From positions 1 to 64,000 of the forward strand of contig CAZWUJ010000022.1 of NCBI GenBank assembly GCA_964636705.1: DNA of 64,000 bases, read 5' to 3'. The stretch is from VXRJ01 sp964636705 (GTDB lineage Bacteria; Acidobacteriota; Vicinamibacteria; Vicinamibacterales; UBA8438). Made by a program: the position numbers and the translations under genes. This document shows, one piece after another, positions 16,218 to 23,786 of this stretch (its first letter is position 1; each line of letters begins with the position of its first letter). The notes beneath the pieces are model-generated. The model made no database searches, was not told the DNA's origin, and was given only the letters and a program-made list of their open reading frames with translations.

Positions 16218-17435
16218 GTGAACGGCACAGGCACAAGTAGGGAAGCGGCCCCGGGCGGCGAACTGCAGGTTCCATCGGCCTTCGTACCCGGCTACGAAAA
16301 GGCCCGGTTGATTGATCCCGGGCTCGCGGCGCGGTACGTCGCCCACCTGTGGGTCGGCGATCCATTGGCCGATGCCGTCATGAAGGACCTGGGAGGTCTG
16401 GACGGCAAGGAGGCGGCACGGTTGATCGGCGGGGCGATCGAGCTGGATGAGCGCGTCCTGCGCGACGCGCCCCAGAGCCTGCAGGACCTGATCCAGGAAG
16501 CGACCACCGTGCCCGCGTGGTACGACCCCATGGCGGGGCAGCGCGGGTGCCAGGCTTTTCTCAGGAACTCGGATCACGTTCTGGCGGCCTTCGTGGCGGG
16601 CGCCATCGTGGAAGGCTTCGCCACGATGATCAGCAAGTCGTTCGCCATAACGGGGCGGCTGATCGACGACGGCGTCCGGCGCCTGAAGCAGAACATCCGA
16701 CACCTGCTGGACATCTTCATGCCGGGTGGCGTCGAGCCGTCGGGCGACGGCTGGAAGCTCACGATGCGCATCCGCATGGTGCATGCGCGCGTCCGCTGGC
16801 TGTTTCAGGACGCGGAGGAATGGGACTACGACGCCTGGGGCATGCCGGTCAGCGCGGCGCACACGACTCTGGCGGCGGCCGCCTTCTCCGCGCGGATGAT
16901 CGAATGCTCCGAGATGCTCGGAGCGTTGCTGGACGATGACGACCGCGCCGGGCTCATGGAGATCTGGTCCTACACCGCCTGGATCATGGGCGCCCCCGAG
17001 GCGCTCCTGTTTCACAACAAGGCCGAGGGGTTGCACCTGCTCCGGGTGGCCACTGCTTGCGAGCCGGAACCCGACTTCGATGCCGTTGCGCTGGCCCATT
17101 GCATCGTCAACAGCGCTCCCGTCGTCGTCGGTGTCCGTGATCCCGCAAAGCGTCAGGCGGCGGCGCAGTACATCTTTCGTGTGTCTCGTGAACTTGTCGG
17201 CGACGCAAGGGCGGAGTCGCTGCGTTTTCCGGCGCGGCATGGGATGCCGCTGCTGCCGTGGTTGAGAACGAAGGTCCGGTTCCAACGAGGCATGGGAAGG
17301 CTCTTTCCCGCGTGGGGCAAGGCGAGGAGCCGGCGCAACTTCCTGCATATTCTCGATCTGGCCGACCTCGGCGAGACCAGATTCTCCTATCACCTTCCGG
17401 ACGAAGTGCAGTCGGACCGATCGAGCCGATGGTGA
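16218..17435 (+). CDS. DUF2236 / MpaB-type haem oxygenase-like protein
   Basis: This 405-residue protein without a signal peptide resembles the DUF2236 family (rubber oxygenase Lcp / MpaB). It has KSFAITGRLIDDGVRRLKQN at about 135-155, then RIRMVHARVRWLFQDAEEWD at about 188-207, whose Arg and His match the haem-proximal RxxH region, and SAAHTTLAAAAFS downstream. Family members use haem b to oxidise hydrophobic substrates. The start is a GTG at 16218 with only a weak ribosome site. It lies 35 bp before the LolA-like gene and opens a four-gene same-strand unit; the context suggests oxidation of a lipid or polyisoprenoid. Substrate is inference. Confidence 0.7.
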   Translation: MNGTGTSREAAPGGELQVPSAFVPGYEKARLIDPGLAARYVAHLWVGDPLADAVMKDLGGLDGKEAARLIGGAIELDERVLRDAPQSLQDLIQEATTVPAWYDPMAGQRGCQAFLRNSDHVLAAFVAGAIVEGFATMISKSFAITGRLIDDGVRRLKQNIRHLLDIFMPGGVEPSGDGWKLTMRIRMVHARVRWLFQDAEEWDYDAWGMPVSAAHTTLAAAAFSARMIECSEMLGALLDDDDRAGLMEIWSYTAWIMGAPEALLFHNKAEGLHLLRVATACEPEPDFDAVALAHCIVNSAPVVVGVRDPAKRQAAAQYIFRVSRELVGDARAESLRFPARHGMPLLPWLRTKVRFQRGMGRLFPAWGKARSRRNFLHILDLADLGETRFSYHLPDEVQSDRSSRW

Positions 17436-17470
17436 GCCAGTTTCCCTAACAACAACCGGAGAAACCGCTG

Positions 17471-18301
17471 ATGCCCGCACGTAGTCAATCACGGTCCGTG
17501 CCTGCCCGTTGCTGTCTTTTCCTGCTTGGCGTGCTCGTGGCGTGGCCGGGCGCACTCGCGCCGGTTCCTGCCGGCGCCCAGACTCCCGAAGAGGCGGGAC
17601 TCGCAATCGCCGAGGATGCGCGGGCCCGGGAGGAAGGGTTCGGCGACTTCACGGCCACCCAGGTCATGGTGTTGCGCAACCGGCAGGGCCAGGAGAGCCG
17701 GCGCGAGCTGCGGGTGCAGGTTCTCGAGGTGCCCGACGACGGCGACAAGAGCCTGTTCGTGTTCGACAATCCCGGCGACGTCAGGGGAACCGCGTTTCTC
17801 GTCCACGCCCATCGCGAAGACGCGGACGATCAATGGATCTATCTCCCCGCCCTGCGCCGCGTGAAGCGCATCAATTCGGCCAACCGGTCAGGGTCGTTCA
17901 TGGGCAGCGAGTTCGCGTACGAGGACATGACGCCGCCGGAAGTCGAGAAGTTCACCTACCGATACGTACGTGACGAGCCTTGCGGCGAGTCGACGTGCAC
18001 GGTCACGGAGCGGGTTCCGGTGGACCAGCGGTCCAACTACCGCCGCCAGGTGGTCTGGCGTGACAAGGACGAGCTTCGCACCCGGAAGGTGGAGTACTAC
18101 GACCGCAAGGACGATCACCTGAAAACGCTCACCCTCTCGAACTACAACCAGTATCTGGACCGCTACTGGCGGGCGGGCGAGATGGAGATGGTGAATCATC
18201 TGACCGGGAAGAGCACGGTGCTCAACTGGACCGACTACGATTTCGGCACGGGACTCGAGGACAGCGACTTCACGCAAACGAGCTTGCGACGAGCCCGGTG
18301 A
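17471..18301 (+). CDS. Outer membrane lipoprotein-sorting (LolA-like) protein
   Basis: This 276-residue periplasmic protein has a signal peptide (residues 1-36, ending AGAQ) and a LolA/LppX-like half-barrel: DFTATQVMVLRNRQGQESRR, then FLVHAHREDADDQWIYLPAL, RVKRINSANRSGSFMGSEF and YEDMTPPEVEKFTY. This form (COG2834 type) is typically encoded beside MMPL/RND permeases and probably carries a hydrophobic cargo across the periplasm. Its stop overlaps the ATG of the following barrel gene by one base (TGATG). Confidence 0.85.
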   Translation: MPARSQSRSVPARCCLFLLGVLVAWPGALAPVPAGAQTPEEAGLAIAEDARAREEGFGDFTATQVMVLRNRQGQESRRELRVQVLEVPDDGDKSLFVFDNPGDVRGTAFLVHAHREDADDQWIYLPALRRVKRINSANRSGSFMGSEFAYEDMTPPEVEKFTYRYVRDEPCGESTCTVTERVPVDQRSNYRRQVVWRDKDELRTRKVEYYDRKDDHLKTLTLSNYNQYLDRYWRAGEMEMVNHLTGKSTVLNWTDYDFGTGLEDSDFTQTSLRRAR

Positions 18302-19593
18302 TGCGACACCGAACCGCGCTGCGCTGCGCGACGCTGGGCGCGGTCTGCGCGATCTGGGCGATGGCATCCGCGGCGACGGTTGCCGCACAGGCCAACGACG
18401 ACGAAGAGGAGACGCCGCTCACGGTCGGCTTCTCCGGGCGCCTGAGCGCGGAGAGCCGGGGGTTTCCCGCTGCTCCGGCGTTCCCCGCGCAGCGCTCGCT
18501 GGCTACCGGCGGCGCCGCCGAAGCGACCCTGTACGTGGAGAACGTGAACGGCCAGCGGTTCACCGCAGCGCCCTTCTTTCGGTACGACCACGCGGACCCG
18601 CGGCGCACCCACTTCGATCTGCGGGAGGCCTATCTTCTGCTCTTCGGCGACGTTGGCGGCGGGGGCTGGGAGGCGCGCCTCGGGGTGGGACAGGTGTCCT
18701 GGGGGGTCGTCGAGTCGCAGCCCCTGGTCGATATCGTCAACCAGGTCGACTTCGTCGAGCATCCGGGCGGAGAGGCCAAGCTGGGACAGCCGATGGCTCA
18801 CCTCACCTGGTTCGGTGAGTGGGGGACGCTGGAAGTGCTGGGCATGTCGGGGCACCGGGCCCGCACTTTTCCGGGAAGCCGGGGGCGCCTGCGCCTGCCC
18901 GTGCTCGTCGACCATGAGAACGTTCAGTACGACAGCTCGGCCGGTCGCTGGCGGCTCGACGTGGCGTCGCGGTACAGCCACAGCGTGGGTCTGGTCGATC
19001 TGGGCGCCAGCTTCTTCGATGGGACGAGCCGGGAACCCTTCTTCTTTCCCGCCGGCGGAACCGATGGCCAGCCGGTCCTGGTTCAGCACTACGCGCCGAT
19101 ACGCCAGTTCGGCGCCGACCTCCAGGTGACCGCCGGGGCCGGGCTGTTGAAGGCGGAGGCCATTCAGCGCACCGGCGCACGGAACCTTCTTGGCATCGAG
19201 CAGGTTTACTTCGCCTCGGTGCTCGGTGGGGAGTACAGTCTCTACGGCGTGGCGGGATCGGCCATCGACGTCACTCTGCTGGGGGAATGGAGCTACGACA
19301 GCCGCGGCCCCACCGCGACACCGAGCCGGACGCCGAACACCCTGGAGAACGACATCTTCCTTGCGACGCGGTTCGCGTTCAACGACGTCCAGAGCACCGA
19401 GTTCACGGCCAGCGTGCTGCTGGATGCCACTCGGGCCAACCGGCTGCTGGCACTGGAATTCGGCCGGCGCCTCGCGAACGACTGGTCCGTGCGGGCGGAA
19501 GGCGTGGCCATTCTCAGCCTGGACGAACGCGATGTCTTCTACGAGATGCGACGGGACAGCTTCATCGACATGAGCCTGATCTATAACTTCTGA
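18301..19593 (+). CDS. Outer-membrane beta-barrel protein (porin-like)
   Basis: This 430-residue protein has a signal peptide (to about residue 29, TVAAQ) and alternating amphipathic strands: LTVGFSGRLSAESRG, LYVENVNGQRFTAAPFFRYD, WEARLGVGQVSWGVVES. It ends in Phe (SLIYNF), the outer-membrane assembly signal. The repertoire suggests a DUF1302-like or generic porin family; I cannot assign one firmly. Position between the LolA-like carrier and the MMPL permease suggests it is the outer-membrane part of the same pathway. Confidence 0.75.
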   Translation: MRHRTALRCATLGAVCAIWAMASAATVAAQANDDEEETPLTVGFSGRLSAESRGFPAAPAFPAQRSLATGGAAEATLYVENVNGQRFTAAPFFRYDHADPRRTHFDLREAYLLLFGDVGGGGWEARLGVGQVSWGVVESQPLVDIVNQVDFVEHPGGEAKLGQPMAHLTWFGEWGTLEVLGMSGHRARTFPGSRGRLRLPVLVDHENVQYDSSAGRWRLDVASRYSHSVGLVDLGASFFDGTSREPFFFPAGGTDGQPVLVQHYAPIRQFGADLQVTAGAGLLKAEAIQRTGARNLLGIEQVYFASVLGGEYSLYGVAGSAIDVTLLGEWSYDSRGPTATPSRTPNTLENDIFLATRFAFNDVQSTEFTASVLLDATRANRLLALEFGRRLANDWSVRAEGVAILSLDERDVFYEMRRDSFIDMSLIYNF

Positions 19594-19597
19594 GGCG

Positions 19598-21913
19598 ATG
19601 AGTTCTTCACGGCTGGACCGCTACGTCGAAGCTACCTTCCGCTACCGGTGGATGGTCGTCGCCGGCACGCTGCTGCTGATGCTGGCGGCGGGGGGAGGCG
19701 CCCGCTTCATCGGTGTCACCAACGACTATCTCGTTCTCTTCCGGGACGACAATCCGCAACTCCTCGCCTTCCAGGCCATGGAGAACCGGTTTTCGACCAG
19801 CGACCGCGCCCTGATCGCGGTCGCGCCTCGCGAGGGCTCCGTGTTCACGCGGGAGGCGCTGGGCGCCGTCGTGGAGTTGACGGAGGCTGCGTGGGGTGCG
19901 CCGTATTCCAGCCGGGTCGACTCTCTCACCAACTTCAGTCACAGCGAGGCATTCGGCGAGGACGACCTTATCGTCGCTCCGCTGGTGGAGGACGCGGCCT
20001 CACTGAGCGATGCGGATCTGGCCCGGATCGAATCGATCGCCCTGGACTCCGTGGAACTCGTCGGACGCCTGGTAGCCGGGGACGGGCGCGCGGCCGGGGT
20101 AGTGATCAACTTCGTGCTTCCGGAGAATCAGGACGAGGCGGTGGTCGAGATCAACGGGTATCTCGACTCGCTGCTGGAAGAGGCTCGCGCCGCCCATCCC
20201 GAGGTCGACTACTACGTGACCGGCGACGTTCCGATGCACCGGGCGTTCGCGCAGGCCACGGCGGAGGATCTCCAGACGCGGACGCCGCTCGTGTTCCTCA
20301 TCATCGTGGTCCTTGCGGCCCTGCTGCTGCGCTCGGTCCTGGGCACGGCGGCGGTCGTTGCCGTGCTTACCTTCGCCGTCGGCACCACCCTCGGGTTTGC
20401 CGGCTGGACGGGCGCGGTGTTCAGCCCCGCGAGTTCAGGCGTCCCGATCATCGTCATGGTGATTGCCGTCGCCGATTCCATTCACGTCGTGAGCACGGTC
20501 CTGTTGGGGCTCAGACGCGGGCTGGACCGGCGAGCCGCGATCGCGGAGGCTTACCGCGTCAACACCTATCCGATATTCCTGACGTCGGTCACCACCGGGA
20601 TTGGTTTTCTCAGCCTGAACGCCGCCGACGCGCCGCCGTTTCACGACCTGGGCAACTACGTCGCGTTCGGCGTGCTCTGCGCCTTCGTCTACTCCATGAC
20701 GCTGCTGCCGGCGTTGCTCGCGCTGCTCCCGATGCGGGCGAACCGCGCCGTCGGCGGGCCAACCGCCGCGCTCGACCGCCTCGGCGGTTTCGTCGTCGGG
20801 CGGCGGCGGGTTCTCCTGTGGTCCGTCGCGGCGGGCGCGGTGATCCTCGCGGCCGGCGTGCCGCTGGTCGAGTTGAGCGACAACCCGACGGAGTACTTCG
20901 ACGAGGGTTACGAGTTCCGGCGTCATTCCGACTTCGTCGGCGCGAACCTCACGAGCCTCGACACGCTGGAGTACTCGCTGGACTCGGGGCGCGAGGGCGG
21001 GATTACCGACCCCGCCTATCTGGGTCGGATAGACGCTTTCGGTCAGTGGTTCCGGGAGCAGCCCGAGGTGACGCACGTCCAGGTCTTCTCGGACATCATG
21101 AAGCGTCTGAACCGGAACATGAACGGCGACGATCCCGCCTTCGATCGCCTGCCTGACGACGGCGACCTGGCGGCGCAATACCTGCTGCTGTATGAGCTCT
21201 CGCTTCCGTTCGGAAGCGACCTCAACGATCGCATCGATATCGCCAAGTCGGCTACGCGGATGGTGGTCGGCACCAGCGGTTCCTGGTCCCGGGAGCTGCG
21301 CGGGCTGGATGCGCGCGCGCAGGCGTGGCTCGAAGCCAACGCGCCCGGCCTGGCCGGCGAGGCCTCCGGACTCAGCGTGATGTTCGCGCACGTATCGCAG
21401 CGCAGCATCGACAGCATGCTGGGCAGCACGATCACCGCCATGGCCCTCATTTCGTTCCTGCTGATCTTCGTGTTCCGGAGCGTGCGGCTCGGCCTGCTGA
21501 GCCTCGTGCCGAACTTCCTGCCGGCGGTCATGAGCTTCGGCTTGTGGGGCTACCTCGTGGGTCACGTAGGTATTGCATCATCGGTGATGGTCGCCATCGT
21601 CTTCGGAATCATCGTGGACGACACGATTCACTTTCTGTGTGAGTACCAGAAGTCCCGGCGTGAAGGCCGGTCAGCGGCCGACGCCGTCCGCGCCACCTTC
21701 CGCACCGTGGGTCAGGCGTTGCTGACGACCACCGTGGTCCTGTCCGCCGGCTTCACGGTGTTCGCCACCTCCGGTTTCCAGATCAGTTGGTCGCTCGGAC
21801 TTCTTGTGACCACAACGGTTGTCCTCGCGCTCGTCGCGGACTTCCTGCTCCTGCCGCCCCTGCTGATGGCTGTCGACGCGCGGAGCCGCAATACGCGAGC
21901 CCAGATCAAGTAG
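19598..21913 (+). CDS. MMPL/RND family transporter permease
   Basis: This 771-residue inner-membrane protein has two repeats of six transmembrane helices with large periplasmic loops after TM1 and TM7. Characteristic RND/SSD stretches are PIIVMVIAVADSIHVVS in the first half and VMVAIVFGIIVDDTIHFL in the second, with the acidic residues used in proton coupling. The short size matches the MMPL/HpnN class rather than the ~1,000-residue AcrB class. The gap to the barrel gene is 4 bp. Together with the LolA-like and barrel genes it is predicted to move a lipid-like compound outward. Confidence 0.9.
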   Translation: MSSSRLDRYVEATFRYRWMVVAGTLLLMLAAGGGARFIGVTNDYLVLFRDDNPQLLAFQAMENRFSTSDRALIAVAPREGSVFTREALGAVVELTEAAWGAPYSSRVDSLTNFSHSEAFGEDDLIVAPLVEDAASLSDADLARIESIALDSVELVGRLVAGDGRAAGVVINFVLPENQDEAVVEINGYLDSLLEEARAAHPEVDYYVTGDVPMHRAFAQATAEDLQTRTPLVFLIIVVLAALLLRSVLGTAAVVAVLTFAVGTTLGFAGWTGAVFSPASSGVPIIVMVIAVADSIHVVSTVLLGLRRGLDRRAAIAEAYRVNTYPIFLTSVTTGIGFLSLNAADAPPFHDLGNYVAFGVLCAFVYSMTLLPALLALLPMRANRAVGGPTAALDRLGGFVVGRRRVLLWSVAAGAVILAAGVPLVELSDNPTEYFDEGYEFRRHSDFVGANLTSLDTLEYSLDSGREGGITDPAYLGRIDAFGQWFREQPEVTHVQVFSDIMKRLNRNMNGDDPAFDRLPDDGDLAAQYLLLYELSLPFGSDLNDRIDIAKSATRMVVGTSGSWSRELRGLDARAQAWLEANAPGLAGEASGLSVMFAHVSQRSIDSMLGSTITAMALISFLLIFVFRSVRLGLLSLVPNFLPAVMSFGLWGYLVGHVGIASSVMVAIVFGIIVDDTIHFLCEYQKSRREGRSAADAVRATFRTVGQALLTTTVVLSAGFTVFATSGFQISWSLGLLVTTTVVLALVADFLLLPPLLMAVDARSRNTRAQIK

Positions 21914-22056
21914 CCGGTCAACGGCGGCGGCCGTGGTCGTCAACCCACGCGTTCACACCTGCCGCCGGGACTCCCGGTCGTCACCGGGTTTGCCCGCTCC
22001 CCGGGCTGTAAACGCGATGCGGACGCGAGAGCGTCTCGTACGCAGGAGGCAGGGGG

Positions 22057-22916
22057 ATGATGAAGCGATTGTTGACGCTGATCGCGTTGGTGGCGGTACC
22101 GGTGGCGGGCGTGGCGGTGGCCATCGGGGCACAGGACCAGAGCCCGGTGACTCCGGAGGCCCAGGCCCATCTTGATGCCGCCGCGAGGCTGGCCGGCGAT
22201 GATCTCGCCTATGTCTATGAGTTCCGGTGTCGAGTGCCGGGTGCGGAGCGGGGCGGCGGCCCCGGTGGTGGTGGCAACGCAGCGGCCCCGCCGGCAACGA
22301 AGGTTCTGGACGACCTCTACTTCGTCGGGGGGCCGAGTGTCATGGGCTGGGCTCTGGAGACCAGCGGGGGCATCATCATCTTCGGTGCGATGAACGACGG
22401 TGACGAGATCGAGGAGTACATGTTCACCGGCCTGCGGGAGCTCGGCTTCGATCCGGCGGATATCCGGTACGTCGTGGTCATGCACGGTCATGGCGACCAC
22501 TTCGGCGGCGCCAGGCACATCAAGGAACAGACCGGGGCGAGCATCGTGATGAGCGCCGAGGACTGGGACTACATGGCGAGTCGCACCGGCGGTCCGGCCA
22601 GGTGGTCGGAGCTCATTCCCGAACGCGACCTTGAGGCCTCGGACGGCCAGGTGCTCGCGCTGGGGGATACGCAGGTGCAGTTCTACGTCACCCCGGGCCA
22701 CACCCCGGGGACGATGAGTTGACCGAGGAGGCCGGTGTAGACGTGCTGATCTCCAACCACCTCCATTCCGACAACTCGAGGGCGCATCTGGAGACGTTGA
22801 GACTGAACCCCGATGGTCCGAGTCCGTACGTGATCGGCGAGGCTGCCGTGGCGCGCCATTTCGGCGTGTTGAACGAGTGTGCGAGAGCCCAGCAGATCAT
22901 GCGCCAAGTCAACTGA
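22057..22916 (+). pseudogene. Metallo-beta-lactamase-fold hydrolase, broken by an internal deletion
   Basis: The 5' part encodes a signal peptide (AIGAQ) and an MBL domain with VVVMHGHGDHFGGARHI (HxHxDH zinc motif) and YVTPGHTPGTMS, then stops at 22722. The expected C-terminal part resumes at about 22722 in another frame: TEEAGVDVLISNHLHSDN, then SPYVIGEAAVARHFGVLNEC. About 60-70 residues including the last zinc histidine region are missing at the junction. The pattern resembles subclass B3-like hydrolases. Unlikely to be functional; a sequencing indel alone would not explain the missing segment. Confidence 0.75.
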
Positions 22917-22972
22917 CAGTTGTAGTTCTCGCAGGCGCCCTACGGGCGCGGCGTCTCTCCGGGGCTGTCCGC

Positions 22973-23401
22973 TCAGCGGGGTTCCTCCGATGAAGCGGGG
23001 CCACAGTCGGGCAGCAGGAATCTGCACGAGGGCCCTGGCGCCCGGCCGAGGCGGGCGTCGAGCGTTGCCAGGGGCACCGCCAGCGCCTCGGCGCACGCGA
23101 CGTACCAGGCGTCGTAGGTGGTCAGGTTGGAACGGAGTTCCCAGATCCGCGCAGCGAACGGTGCGAAGCGCACCAACTCGATTGGCAGGTCGACTATGTC
23201 CCGATAGGCCGCCGTCGCCTCCGGGCCCGATACGCTGCGCGCCAACTCCGCTCGACGCAGCACGTTGCCGGCTTCAACCGGGGCCAGCTCCGGCGCGATC
23301 AGGGGCCCTTCGGCCGTCACGCTGCGAGCCCAGTCGCCGTCGAGACCGGTGTCGATCACCGCCGCGACGAGCACCGAAGCATCGACGACAACCGGCGGCA
23401 T
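22973..23401 (-). CDS. vapC: PIN-domain toxin (VapC-type)
   Basis: This 142-residue PIN RNase has VVVDASVLVAAVID (first Asp, residue 7), APVEAGNVLRRAEL (Glu near 43) and TTYDAWYVACAEALAVPLATLD (downstream acidic cluster). These are the expected metal-binding residues. It lies 5 bp after the antitoxin gene and is co-transcribed from a promoter at 23650-23678. Target RNA unknown. Confidence 0.88.
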   Translation of the reverse strand: MPPVVVDASVLVAAVIDTGLDGDWARSVTAEGPLIAPELAPVEAGNVLRRAELARSVSGPEATAAYRDIVDLPIELVRFAPFAARIWELRSNLTTYDAWYVACAEALAVPLATLDARLGRAPGPSCRFLLPDCGPASSEEPR

Positions 23402-23406
23402 GGATC

Positions 23407-23643
23407 TCAGCGCCGGCCGGCATCAAGGTGGCGAACAATCTCGCCGGCCGGCAGACGCGTCCCCGTGATGCTCTGGCGCTCGCGCACCCTTTCGAGCCAG
23501 CGATCGATGGACGGCCTCGATGCCAGCCTTTCGAGTTCTCCGCGCAAGTACTCCTGCATCGACTTGTGGGCCAGAGCGGCGCGGGCCGCGAGCTCGTCGC
23601 GCACCGCCTCGGGCACGTTGCGCACCGTGATTTGGACAGCCAT
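23407..23643 (-). CDS. vapB: Ribbon-helix-helix antitoxin (FitA/VapB-like)
   Basis: This 78-residue protein begins MAVQITVRNVPEAVRDEL, the ribbon-helix-helix DNA-binding N-terminus of FitA/StbC-like antitoxins; AALAHKSMQEYLRGELERLA follows, and a toxin-binding tail (ITGTRLPAGEIVRHLDAG). The ATG at 23643 is chosen over an upstream in-frame start because of the fold boundary and because the promoter predicts transcription starting almost exactly there (leaderless). Partner: the PIN gene 5 bp downstream. Confidence 0.85.
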   Translation of the reverse strand: MAVQITVRNVPEAVRDELAARAALAHKSMQEYLRGELERLASRPSIDRWLERVRERQSITGTRLPAGEIVRHLDAGRR

Positions 23644-23649
23644 GCTGTC

Positions 23650-23678
23650 ATTATGACGCCGTTGCTGTCTGTCGGCAA
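23650..23678 (-). promoter_or_regulatory. Promoter of the vapBC-type module, leaderless
   Basis: On the minus strand TTGCCG (23673-23678), a 17-base spacer and CATAAT (23650-23655). The predicted transcription start falls at about the A of the antitoxin ATG (23643), so the mRNA would be leaderless. Confidence 0.5.
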
Positions 23679-23786
23679 TCGCGGACGGTCGCTTGGCGCA
23701 AGAAGCGCTCCGGTACACCGACACGCAAGCCGCCTCCGATAGAATGCATCGGATAGCGCACATTGACTCCATTGGGAGATACCGCC

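Noticed and set aside
23407..23772. 121-residue version of the first antitoxin with an upstream start
   Set aside because: The extra N-terminal residues are non-conserved in character and lie upstream of the predicted transcription start.
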